A stretch of DNA of 64,000 nt from Strongylocentrotus purpuratus (taxonomy: Eukaryota; Echinodermata; Echinoidea; Camarodonta; Strongylocentrotidae). Below, in pieces: positions 10,442-22,788 of the stretch. The notes below the pieces were generated by a model. The model was not told where the DNA came from. It searched no databases and was given only the letters and a program-made list of their open reading frames with translations. Each line of letters starts with the position of its first letter. The stretch's first letter is position 1. Location: the NCBI RefSeq assembly GCF_000002235.5, contig NW_022145610.1:33939807-34003806 (forward strand), in the 5' to 3' direction. The translations under genes and the position numbers were made by a program.

Positions 10442-13400
10442 GTCACTTATTATGGTCACTAATGGTCACTCTATGGTCATCCTGTTGTAGCAGCTCAAGG
10501 TGATGTGTCAAATGTAACTTCCTCTCTGAAAGAGAAAGGCGACCTCTCTGGGCGAGCCTGCAGGTCAAGGGCAGTCGATGTTCCGCAATGATACCTGGAA
10601 AAGAACAGGCTTCACTGTGACAACAATATCTTGGTATTTCACCATTTTTTATGGCCATGTGGGAGTGTCCAGTTTTGTGTAATTCCCTTAAACATAAAAT
10701 TGCACTTGTAGCCATGATTCATAATGACTGAAATCATGTTGAATTGTCCCCTTTTCCCTGAAATGCACATAGATGAAAACATTTCTGGTAATTGTGTAGG
10801 TTGAGAAATTGTATTTTCAGGAAACATGATACCATCTACATATGAATAATAAGTGAAAGAGGAAATCAGCCAGGATGTAATGGACAAAAATGAAACTGAT
10901 GGTAGAAAATGTTACTGACTTGTGAATTTTTTATTAAGTTTAAAAATACCCAAGCCAAATACGGGTACTGGTAGACATCTTTGTCTCAATTAGGCTAAAA
11001 GTACTACTTTTTAAACTCCTTTTCTGTCATTAATTTTTAAAGAATACTTTGTGAAGAATAATTTTTCGTGATTTAAGCAGAATGTAAGTATTGAACTCGG
11101 CCTGAAGCCTGAAGGGTTATATTTTATATTTGGGGTCTATCAGATTTCTGTATGGAAAAGGAAGCATGATTTTTAATGTTTTGTTGTTGCGTAATCTGTA
11201 TCATTCGGTTAGTTGGTTATGTTGTTAGTTTTACCTGAAGTTGGTTAGGTAGTTTTTAAGTGTTAACTAGTTAGTTAGGTAGTTTGTTAGTCCAAGGAGT
11301 GTAACTCAGTGGTCAGTCATTAAGTCAGTGGGTCTTGATTAAAGGTCAACATGATAAATATATATTCAGATGGATAGTTGTACCATAGACCTACCACCAA
11401 CTATGGTTGTACCTACCAGTAGTTATTTTAAGTCAATGACCATACTAGAGGGTCAATAGGTCAGTCACCTTTGATGATGTTATGCTAATGTGTAACCATG
11501 GTTACTGGTTATCATTTACAAACTCACCACATGGTTTCAAAATATCAATTTCCTGTGACACCATGAAAATCAGTTGTTCACCAAACACTAGATCCGCTTA
11601 GCAGAAAAGGGAATTTTATTAAACAAAACAAAAGTATTGATTTGTATTTTATAACAATAACTTATAGAGCATTTATCAATTCATAACTGGTTTTGCCATT
11701 TTTTTTGTTTCTATTTCTGTTTCTTTTTTTCTGACATTAAATTTTACGTCTTTATAGTAAATTCCCAAATTAACCACCAAGTTAAAAAAAATATGACCAG
11801 GAATTATCTATACTGAGAATCCATTTTTGTCCACTTTAAAAAAAGATCAAGAACCTCATCAATGCAAGCATTTATTGAGTCATCTTTTCTTAGACAAATA
11901 TTTTTGTTAGGAGCCATACCCCAAGAGGTCAGATCCTCACTTTAATTGCTAGTGATGGCTGAGTGGGGATCACGGCCCTGGAAAAATATTGTTCGGCCAC
12001 TGACCAGGCCGCCCCCATATAGATGACCACTGAGAGTTGCTAGAGCCGTACTCCAATTCTCTTTCTCAATTTTCATAGAAAGAGTTTGAATAGGATGAAT
12101 GCAACAATTCTTCTGCTCTAGCAGTTCCTTTCATGATTCTTGAAAACCAAAAATACATTTTCATAAATATAATGGAAGATTGGGGGTTTGTTTACAAATT
12201 GAAGCCTTTTGCTTTCAGGTTATCGAGAGATAAGCTTCCAAGGTGATCAGGTCAATATTGTCATTTTTATGGGGGCATACTATGGTCATTCATTTTTACA
12301 TCAGATAATTTGTTTTCACCTCTGGGCTTTATCAGTGAGTAGACTGCTGAGAAATACTGATACAATGGCTCTTCCAAAACTTTCTTGTTGTTTGTATTTG
12401 TATATTTATTACATTTGCTAATTTTATAGACTGAAATTTGCATATCCTGCCATCAGTGCCATGTTGACCCTACCATTTCAAATGTTAATGTTCTTAGGTG
12501 CACCATCTCCACATGGGTGCAGGGAAAAGGCTCTGTTGCCCTTTTCCCCTTTGAAAGCTACTTATAGGCCAACAGAAGTTTCAGTAGAATCATTACCGAA
12601 ACAAAGGCTCATCAAAGTCCAAGGGACCATTTTTTCCAGAAAAATAAAACATTTTCAGGCCCAGGGTTCTATAATTTCTGGCTATTCTGCCCGATTTCTG
12701 AGTTTTCCTCTGTGCCCTCTCACAAGGTCGCCTGTCAGCCGACCCACAGCCTTCGCAAGTTTGTTAATGTCTGGTCGAAGAGGCTTGGGTCAGGGACCTC
12801 TATTGATGTGAAACTGTTTATATCATCAGTGCTCTCATTTATTTACAAGAATATTTGTTTTTAACTACTCCTGTGTTACTCGGTGACCAGCAAAGCTTTC
12901 ATTAGCGTCACCTCTGTTATTTCGACAGCCCTAGAGCAAATTAACCCCTTTGCTGCCGGCGTAGTCGTTAATCAGAAAGATCATTGGAAGGAGAGTGGGA
13001 TTCTTTCCCTGTTGTCTAGTTTAGCTTTGAATTGAATATGAAATGAATGTTGTGCCACATTAAACCTGTATAACATTACACTCGTACAGTGTATACTACC
13101 AGCATGTACAGTAATTAGCATGCACTCCTGTTCTTATTCTGCAAGTCAGTGATAAAGCCTCAGACATACATGTACCATAGTTGAAAATGAATACTTACTT
13201 GTATATTTTCCACGACTATACTAAGTATTTTGCTGTGGGTGTGATATACATGTATGATGTATTATATTTTTACTCATTAGGGCCTCAGCCATCAGCAGAG
13301 ATTGTACATGTATCCCATGCATCTAAATAGTCTTCATTCTATTCACAGGATCATTATAGTCAAACGTTGAAGGGAAGGGGATGCACTTAACCCATTTTGT

Positions 13401-14081
13401 ATGTACACTGGGTAATGAATATATGCCTAAACTGTAGAAAGCAGTCCCTGTTTTCTAAAAATGATATTTCTTCCTGTGTTAAACAAATTAATAGGGATTG
13501 GCAAGAATAAGAGTGAATTTAAATCATAAAATAATAGCTTCAAACATTGATTATGATGACAGCACATATTATCACTTCAGATAAACAAATCACCAATTCA
13601 TCATACCTAGAATTTATAATTTTTTAAATAATACTTTGTGCCAACAAGTTTTAAAATTCAATAACAATTTAGTTTCAGGGGTCACTGGTTTTTATGTTGG
13701 GCACACTGGCTAAGCCAAAATATTATTTTCCTCTTGGCCATAGTGAGTAATCCGCCATTAAAATCTTAGTAATTACCGATCAATGGTGTATATCACCTTT
13801 GCTTGAAGGTACAGGTGATTTTATTATGTAATTCTACATGTAGGATTGAATTTTATGTCTACACCTTGGTAAACAAAAACTTGACAACACCTGTTTGTGA
13901 CTTGTTACCAGGAAATGAGGAAAGGCTCTGTTTTACGAGGTCATATTGTTTCATTAGGTCCATCCCATTATCTTTAACATGAAATAGCAGCATATACTGA
14001 TCATATTTTTCTTCTCAAATTTGTTTTATAAGATTGTCTGGGATAGGTGAATGATCTAACAAGCTGTAATTTTCTGAGGAC

Positions 14082-14212
14082 CCCCTCCCCCCTTTCCCCT
14101 GCCCCTTTTCCCTCCCCTTTTCCCCTCCCCCTTTTCTCCTCCCCCTTTTCCCCTCCCCATTTTCCCCTCCCCCTTTTCCCCCTCCCCCTTTCCCTCCCTT
14201 TTCCCCTCCCAC
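14082..14212. repeat. Pyrimidine minisatellite, unit near cccctcccccttttc
   Basis: About eight imperfect copies of a 14-17 base unit of C4-5, T, C4-5, T4 are present. It is low complexity and not coding. Confidence 0.85.
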
Positions 14213-15930
14213 GCTCTACAATAGATCTTGCAGCCTCATACGTTTCATACCTTTTCTTTAATATCACTTGCTCTATTTCATTTACCGGTACCTTAAAACT
14301 GTCATCTTTTAAAGAACCTAAATTGTATTGTATCCTTTGGTTTCTTCTGCATATTCAAATAACCTACCACTTTGAAGTTTTAAGTGTTGGCCATACCTGC
14401 CATTTTCTGTCAGTTCATTTGATATCTGCTGGTAGGCACCTGCCTAATCCATTTCTTTTTGTATTTCAAATCTTTTCACTCTTATCACTTTTATTCCACT
14501 TGGAACAATCATATTGTGGAAAAGGGTAATTTCTTTTCTTTACTTCATGTTTAGATCAGTTGATAATGATTCACAGAGGACCGTTTATCATTTGCAATAG
14601 GAAGTAATGCTTGACCAGGTTGACCTTCACAATTTTTTTCAATCCACAAAGGGCATGTAATGAGCCCCACCAATTATTGATTTATGATTGCTACGCCATC
14701 GTAAAAAGTTAGTAATTTTGAATGACCGAACAACTTCAAAGCCTTGGCCAAAATTTCATGAGGATTTGAGAGGAGAGGATTGTTGGCCGATTGTTGTAGT
14801 TTGATTAAATGACTTATTATCCTGTTAGTGGGGTTTACGAGCTCTGAAATTGGCCATGATTTTCCATCTTTGGCTTTTCTCCTCCATCTGTTTGTCTCCT
14901 TGCTCTTTTATTCTTCGAGATGGCCTATGTAGGGTATTTAAATTTAGCCTTGGCCTGAAGTGATGTTTTGGAATGTTACATCTGACTTATTGATATTGAG
15001 TTCTTTGATTTCAAAATACAAGGCTTGATAAGTTGATAGCATTCAGACCTCCCTCTAATCCACCTCATTTTTTTGGCAAAATGACTTTTACCAAGAGTAA
15101 ACAGTCCTTGACCAGACAAGTCGTTGCAATTTTATGTTCATGTTTCCTCCAGGTGTGTTTTGTGTTGTGTTATTCTGTAATCCTGATGATAAGATCTCAC
15201 TTATCATCATGATCATTTTATTGCAGACTGGATGTTGGACAATTATTTTGTGGGGTCGTAATCTCGCCTTCCCATATCACCTTACCCCCCCCCCCCCACT
15301 CAACTTTAAAGAATCAATATTTGAGCATGTGACATTGAAAGTGAAACTGTGAAGATTGTTAACATGTAAAGCAGTTAGCCAGAATAGTTTAGAAAAATAC
15401 TTTGAAGACTTCCCCAAACTAAAATTAGTATTGATTCAAAGAAAGGGATGTGATGGGAGTTGAGAAAAGTATAAGAAAAGGGTACATGTAAATGTCATGA
15501 AAAATAGCAGGAGTATTGATAAAGAGGGGGGCAGCTGTCCCTATAATATTGCAGAATTAATTTAAAGGCATGATTAGGGCATGTTTTTTTAAACAGAAAT
15601 TTGAAATTTCCTGTTTCCCATCATTGAATATGGACAGTTACTTTATATTCCAAAACGTAACTGGGATGATGAAAAATTGATACTGTAAATAGCAGTGTTT
15701 AACCTAATTTAAGAATAAAGTTGGAATTTTTTGTCTGCTTTCCAATCATTATTATCCAACTTTTCCAGAAATCAAAACTGAAAGTAACAATTCCCCATAT
15801 TTGAACAAAATTGCATGTAAGGGGTCATATCCTATTCTGGGCAAGATGGACAGAGACTTTGGAAGCATCATTGGGTCAAGTGATCCTCATCTGACCTTGG
15901 CTGTCTGGTCACAATGGCCTGGCATACTCA

Positions 15931-15979
15931 GCACTGACCAGCACTGGACAACCCATTATTAGATAATGGGTTGTGGTCA
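15931..15979. repeat. Palindromic hairpin
   Basis: The arms caacccattat and ataatgggttg (15949-15959 and 15963-15973) are perfect complements around a 3-base loop. ctgacca and tggtcag extend the pairing outside, with an 8-base bulge on the left. Confidence 0.5.
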
Positions 15980-18435
15980 GCATGTCAGGCTGGACATTCA
16001 TGTAGATAGCTAGAGATTACATGACAAGGTCACTCCTTATCATCTTTAATGCATCAAGGTGTGATGCTAGTAGTCTTCAAATGCAGACTTTATATGTCAA
16101 CATTTCAAATATGGTGAATGGAAATATCACCTCCCCTTTAATATTTAATAACTACACAATAAATGGTAACTTACAATAAATTCTGCATTACAGATCGATG
16201 ATATGTACTGTAAGAACTCAGATATGATTAATTGCATACAATTTTTAACTGGGTTTTAAAAGTTATAAGTAGATGCTTTGTCAGTTAGTATTTTTCGTTA
16301 AAGCTATGCATCGTTGTTTGTTTATGATCACACCATAATGCCTTGTACTTTTTCAAGGGGAAATCTAGGCTAAGATAAGGGAGTGAATGTTGATAAGCCC
16401 ATGGATATCTTCATGTTGGTTTTGCGGTATCATAGTTTGTAATTCTAAGCTGTCAGACTATTACTCCATTTCAAGGAGCACTCATTAGATAATGTATAAT
16501 TATCAGAATGTGATATCACCATTGGGTCAGATTGAGAGACATTTTGATAAGGAATGGGCTGGTATAGGGGAGTAACCTTGCCCCTTTGAAGGGAAGATTA
16601 AAAGACCTGTGATAGTGGATAATCAGTCTCCTGTTGACTGTTGTGGTTTAGCTTTTGAAGGATAGGTATTTTAGTGTTGGTAGTATTGATAGAAATGTTT
16701 ACATGTAGGTGACAATATAACAAATATATATTTTTCTTATTTTACATCTAGCATGGATTCAGTGCATAGGATGTAAGCAAAATGTCAATTAAAACAAACA
16801 GAATTTTTTAATGTCAAATTTTGTTGCCAACGTAATTTAGGCCTACAATTATATTTAATTCAGCTAAAAAGGGGGAATTAAAAACATATACAGATTTCAA
16901 ACATCTTTTTGGCATTGCATATAATACATTTATGTTGAATTAAGTTTTAACCAAAGGTGTCAACAAACATTGAACAAAAGATCTCTGGATTGGTAAGCAA
17001 TTCTGCTCTTGAAACTAAACTCCAAAACGGCTCTGGTAGAAAGTAGAATGAATTAAAACGTCAATAAATCAATAAAACAGCATAGATACAAATCACTGTG
17101 ATGGAATATCACTTCCTCAACATCCAACACCTAAAGAGCTCATGAGAACAGAGAAGTACCTTTTACACTAGGCACTCAAATAGTTTACCATTGCTGACTG
17201 AATTATGTACCTTTAAAAGCTGAGTGTCCCTTTAAGTTTGGTCATGTGACTTGCTGACCTTGGCAAGGCCTGTCTGTAGCAGCTGTACAATGACTTGCTG
17301 GCTGTGTGCCAAGGTCTGGCCAGACCAGACTGACCACTTGAGTGGACATTGCCAATGAGTGTGTAGTCTCAAAGTCCAGACATGTTGGCCCTTTTGGGAG
17401 TTCTCTGGCTGTGTTGAAATTAAATATATTGGCAATAACACTTCCTTCTCCTGTGTGGCTGTTATGGTATTCAAGGTTTTGCTTGTCTTCTGATTAGCTC
17501 TTTCTTGACTCTTGTTTCAATGCTGATTCCCTGTCACTAACCAGGTCCCTGTTCCAAATTGCACGGACAGAAAAGTCAGAAGGTTATATTATTGAAACTC
17601 TTTACCAAAATGTAATCAAACATCGTTGAAATAACGAAAATAGATAATGAAACAAAATCAATAAATGGTCATTGGGCCGGGTACCTCTTTGTTGGCACAT
17701 GAACCAATATTAAAATAGCAAAACATGTAAAAGATGTGAGTGGAGTGCATATTATGCATTGTAGAAATTAAGAAAATATATTCTGTAGATTTCTGACCAT
17801 TATACAAAAGTGAACCTTGTGACTTGAACTAGTGTTTCAATTCTGATTCTTGCTTCATAGTCACTATAGTATATACAAAATCGTATTTCTTTTCTCTTAT
17901 TCTATGTTGAATAATGCTTACATATTAGTATACATAGTATAATACAAGTAGTATATGACACTAGAAATATGGAGGGGAAATAATTATATGAAAACTCCGG
18001 AACTTGTTTGCTTCTTTGACTCTGCATGCGACTTCCTGGGTCTGTAATTGGAGACTACCAGGACCCACACATTTTAGCCTTGGAAGTGGACACAGGTTAT
18101 GAAGATTGATGTAAAATGTAATGGTGGTCCTTTCTACTGGTGAAAGGGGAGATGCTTGACTCTTTGAAAAACAACCAGCACAATGTCCAACTATGCTCAA
18201 GTTATGCCACTGGACAATGGAAATAAAAGGATGGTGATAAATGTCCAGCCTTTCCTCTAAATTCATGGAATGGAGAAGAATGGAAGTATCCTTTCTTCAA
18301 GGTGTCTGTGCCCCACTGGACAGGCCAGGCCAGCCCAAAACTTAAAAAGACAAATAACTTGTCTGATGATGAGGTGGCAACCTTGGACACTGGCCCTTGG
18401 TTCATTGCCCCTCCTTTAGAGGTCAGCCGTCCATG

Positions 18436-18515
18436 ACTAGTCTGAATGCCAGCCCCCTTTGTGGTCAGCAGAATTACTAGTCTGAATGCCAGCCCCCCTT
18501 GTGGTCAGCAGAATT
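18436..18515. repeat. 40-bp tandem duplication
   Basis: The unit starting actagtctgaatgccagccc occurs twice back to back, at 18436-18475 and 18476-18515, with about one mismatch. This is a recent local duplication. Confidence 0.85.
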
Positions 18516-19744
18516 GATCAGTCAGAGCAGGGAGAATGGTTAGAGTCTGCAGGCAAAGAATTTATATGGAAACTCGAACCCAAAAATCCCAATTCCATAA
18601 TTTAAGTTGGGTTATGGACCCTGCTTGAACATAATGTCACCTTGATACAGGTAGACTCCAAACTACTGCTTTAGGTGTGTGTGTGTGTGCCACTGCCAGG
18701 GACTCGGGTGCAGAACCTAACAACTTAATGAAAAGAGTCAGAATCCATGTCTATATGAAGACTTGTCAGTGTCTGTTTGTCATAAAAGAAAAGAAAATTG
18801 ACCATGGACTAAACTATAGTTGATTTGATTGAAGCAAGATGGCTGTACATACTGCCTGAAGGTCTATTTGGTCAGGCTGGTAATGCATGACTTATTGGCG
18901 CTAATGAACCTTTTTAATCATCCCTATGAAATTAAAGGCAGAACCAAGTGCAGCCCTTGCAGGTAGACTAAGAAAAAAAGTTTAAACTAAATTAATATCC
19001 CTAAATTCAAGGGGATTGGGTGTGGTCATTTGTTGAATAATTTGGAGTACCGGTATCTACCTATGAGTTTATAGCTTACATGTAGGTCTACATGTAGGCC
19101 TTATGGTGTTTTTTTGTCTTTTCTTCTTTGTTTTGTAAAGGTTTCCACTTTTACTTGATGTTCTCTTTTGTATTTTGAACCTCTATAGATTTCTTCATCT
19201 TTTGCTTCTTCAATCCACACATGAATATACTCAATAGCTAGGGACATGAAGTGGACCCGACCCCCCCCCCCCCCCCCACCAAAAAAAACAAAACCCAACC
19301 CTAATAACAAACGAACAGTACATCAGTTTAAGAATCCTGATTGATGCCCACATTTTGGACTTTTTATGTGGCAAGGAAAATTCTATTACAGCTCAGATTT
19401 GTATAAAAATTATTTAAGCTAGTGTTCAACCAATTATGGAACACTTGAGTCTTAAAATAGATAGTCCTAGGCCCATTCAAGGAACAGGAATGATTTCCAG
19501 GTCCCAATTCTGTGACCTTGTCTTGGGAGGAGCATAATAACCTTTGGGAATCAATTGTCCATTTCTCTATTGTCCTTTATCTTAGCCAGGTATGCATCCT
19601 GATGAATAGACAACCTTGGTTAGGTTTTCAGTCTTGTGATGTTTCTTTGCAGAGGATTGAGTCTGTAACTATGTCTTCTTTGTAAAGTGCCGCTGTAAGA
19701 TGGTAGAGGATTAATCAATATGATGCTAGAACTATTCCACTTGA

Positions 19745-19900
19745 GTTACTTTTTTTAATTAATTTTTTTATTTTGTTTATTTCCGTTTCCAACAAAATAA
19801 ATAAAGTACATGGGATTGCATTGTACATAGTTAAACAATGACAATTAATGATATATTTGTAATTGTTCCACAGTGTACATCAGGCATATAAAACATGTTG
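19745..19900 (-). mobile_element. Probable LINE 3' end, minus strand
   Basis: On the minus strand this reads as an AT-rich 3' UTR-like segment with a tttgttggaaacgg phrase and an A/T-rich terminal repeat. That resembles the 3' ends of CR1/L2-type non-LTR elements. No reverse-transcriptase frame is left. Confidence 0.35.
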
Positions 19901-21339
19901 GTCATGGAGGGGACTACTTTTCATTGAGGGTGTTTGCTAGAAGTATTTTATCATTTCAGTTTTGGAAACACTTCTAGTTACATCCTCAGTAAAAGTTAAG
20001 CCTATCTATACAATCACACTGGTAAGGAATGTGAGATTTGACCAGGTCAATATACAAATTTAGACTAAATGTCCATGTATGATGACAATATCATAACTCA
20101 ATCATATTTTGTGCATAGCCTAGAATTAGAGGCTTGATGCAAAGGTTTTGAGAGGATGGTAAGTGTTGATAATATGTAAAATTTGCATAGATGACTGATT
20201 TAATTATTCAACTCTTTTTGATTATCAATAAAAGGAGTTTTGACTTTTTTAATACATTCTTTATCAGTGTTTGATTGCTGATTCTAAGTCTAGCTATTTT
20301 CTTCAATGAATGCTACAGGAGTACAAAGTGTGAAAGTGCTTTAGCTCGTTTCATTGACCATGGAAAGCATTTATGTATGTATCCCCCCCCCCCCCCCTCA
20401 AAGCATGCATGCCCTAGGTCCAGCAATTCAAATCAAGAGCATTTGTTTTTCTACCTCATGTTAAAAGGAAAAATCTCCTAACCCCCCAATTTGAATTAAT
20501 GCAAAGATCAAAAGGCAAATTAGTTCTGCCACTGTGCTGGAAATTCCGCCCTTTGATGTTCCCGTGACATTGCACGGAACAGAGGACACTTTTAGCTCCA
20601 GTGGCTCTAGGTCTGTATCAGAGTCAAGACATCGCATTATGGGTTTTTAGCTTGGTGAAGGTTGATTGGTCGGATGTCTGCAGGGTGTGTTAGGGGTCGG
20701 TTGTTCAGAAGATCTTTGTTTCCCTGGTCAACTTATCGTAAATCAGGTGTGTTCGTGAACAGACCGAACAAAGACTCGCTAAACAATCACCTGAGGCGAG
20801 CTGAATAATGTGGGCAGGGACTCTTCAATAGGGTGCAGTGCATTGACCTTGGCACTGACTGCCAATGCACCCTTAGAGGAGCATCCACACTTCCTTAGAA
20901 GTCATGGATGATATCCAGCTTGTCTTGTCCCCTTTTCAGCATGTCTGTCGCAAAGTATGGACTTAGTTATAGCACTCACAATGGTGCACTTCACATTTCT
21001 ACCAAGTTGAACCGTAAAAGGTAGTGCATTGGTTAACCACGAGTATAGGCCTTTCTCTGCAACACTCGCTGGGATAAATTGGCCATGGGAACACACCAAT
21101 TCCAACAATTGGAACTCGGGAAGAGATTGCCAGTGTAGAGAAGACTGCTCATTGCATGTTCCCAGATTGTAGACAGTCTGATAAAATATGCTAGTTAGCG
21201 TGAGAACATACCCCAGTTACTGCCTAATTCATCTCAATCTCTGCACTTTGAGTAGCTTGCCAGGTAGTCATGTATCAAGACTGCAGTTCATGTGAAATAT
21301 CTGAGAAATGGCTACAATAGCCCATGGTGAGATAGAGTA

Positions 21340-21494
21340 CAGTCAAACCTGCTTTAGTGACTACCTGTCTACAAAGGCCACATTTTTTGTTTCCCTTGAA
21401 AATGGTTTCTCATTGAAACATGTACTAAAGGAACCTGTCTACAAAGATCATTTTTAATGTTTTCCTTGGGCGGTCGCTATAGACAGGTTTAACT
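21340..21494. mobile_element. MITE, cagtcaaacctg family, copy 1
   Basis: The terminal sequences agtcaaacctg and caggtttaact are inverted with one mismatch. The inside shares gaccacctgtctacaaaggccac-like and tttcccttgaaaatggtttc phrases with the copies at 24655 and 41138. It is non-coding. Confidence 0.75.
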
Positions 21495-22126
21495 ATATAC
21501 ATGAATGTTATTTTATCATTTTTGTTTACCAAAGATCATATTTAGAATGTCCATTATTTTCACTTATCTATTGCTGGGTTTATTTTCTTTCATCACCGAT
21601 TTTAATTGTGAGTTAACCAGTGGAAGTAAAGAAATACTGAAATAATAATAACAAATAACAAAAGCCATAGCAGAGAAGGGCAATCCAATTTATCTTGACA
21701 TATCAGAAAAATTAACCCTCGTGGCATTGACTTAATCCACCCCTGCCAAGCCAATGGAACAGTCTGTCTGGCTATTACATAATCACTGTTAGCTGCCGAA
21801 GGTCACTTTGTACTGTGGGCAGTTCACACTTTGGCTTTGGATGGGGATTTATCATTGCGGTCAGTGGAGGAAGGGCACCATTGACGTCAGTTGGATCTTT
21901 TGTCCATCTTTACTACCTCATAGGCTGTTTCAATTTCTTTTCTTAGATGACCATATTCCCTCCTGAAAAACAATGTTCTTTCAGACAATCTGATTATGTG
22001 ACGGAAAGAAAATCTTGCAAATGCTCCTGAAGCTATTTTCATTTTTTAATTTGTTGAAGTTAATGAAGACTGTTGCCATGAGTAGTGTATGTGACCTTCA
22101 CATCCGTATATTCCTTATTTATGTCT

Positions 22127-22130
22127 TATC

Positions 22131-22165
<35 letters not shown>

Positions 22166-22252
22166 TTCTCTTTCTCTCTCTCTTTCTCTCTCTTTCCCTC
22201 TCTCTATCTATCTTTCCCTCTCTCTTTCTTTCCCTCACTTTATCTATCTTTC

Positions 22253-22286
<34 letters not shown>
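22127..22286. repeat. CT microsatellite
   Basis: A (TC)n/(TCTA)n/(CTTT)n tract. Both strands stay open because of low complexity only. Confidence 0.9.
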
Positions 22287-22288
<2 letters not shown>

Positions 22289-22735
22289 ATTTTCTTCTTT
22301 GTCTCTGCATCCCCATGTCTTTTCTATTTTTTTTCTCTTCACTACAATTTCAGTGATATGGGATTTGAAAAAATTTGTAGCTTATTGATCTTTTAATTTA
22401 TGAAAAAAAAACAAATTGCTCCCAAAGTTTCTCATAGAAGAGCATTATTAAACAGATTTGTAGTTCTTATCTCTAGTAACATTTTATAGTCCGCTTGTTT
22501 TTCACACATATTTGTTATGTCTTGTCTTCTGTTGGCGCTACAGTGTGCATGTACTGTGCATTTTTTTGTTCCGCTTAGATTTGGATAAGATACAATAATA
22601 AATCTAATAAAATGTATTCCTTTCAAAAGGGATGATGACAAATGATTGACATGATTGATTTTATATAAACCATTAATATCAATTTTCCCCTTTTCTTCTT
22701 CCAAAATCTATTCTTTTTTTCTCTTTTAAATTCAG

Positions 22736-22788
22736 CGGTACGAGAGGATCGCATGCCTGGAGGGAGAAACACAGGACTGTCGTATAAG
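22736..22788 (+). CDS. NR6A1: NR6A-like exon: post-zinc-finger extension
   Basis: The acceptor is ttaaattcag and the donor is gtaagt. The exon enters in phase 1 (CG completes a codon from the missing upstream exon) and encodes AVREDRMPGGRN plus TGLSYK, ending in phase 0. The preceding exon, with the second zinc finger, should end in one base of an Ala codon. Confidence 0.9.

Larger units (their letters stand above)
1..22735. other. Upstream or intronic sequence with no confirmed exon
   Basis: No exon with homology that I can recognise lies here. I looked on the plus strand for the two zinc-finger exons that must precede the nuclear receptor exons and did not find the expected Cys-rich coding pattern. 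The stretch is AT-rich and holds simple repeats, poly-C and poly-G runs and MITE-like inverted repeats, listed separately. It is probably a long intron or the upstream region of the NR6A-like gene, which is inference. Confidence 0.5.

Noticed and set aside
10183..10503. Overlapping long frames on both strands
   Set aside because: They come from the CT-rich low-complexity tract.
14001..14529. Frames rich in Gly/Arg or Pro/Ser
   Set aside because: Product of the pyrimidine minisatellite at 14082-14212.
8100..18420. Loosely similar segments rich in ggcca/ctgacca near 8200, 15880, 17290 and 18330
   Set aside because: Shared words are short and their order is not kept well enough by eye to claim a repeat family.
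20902..21108. 68-codon minus-strand frame
   Set aside because: No recognisable domain and no splice partner. It could be an old transposon piece, but nothing supports that firmly.
22015..22396. Leu/Ser-rich frames on plus and Arg/Glu-rich on minus
   Set aside because: Microsatellite translation, not a gene.
1..22735. Search for the nuclear receptor zinc-finger exons
   Set aside because: No plus-strand segment with the spaced Cys codons and the P-box CEGCK type sequence was found, so these exons are taken to lie upstream of the window.
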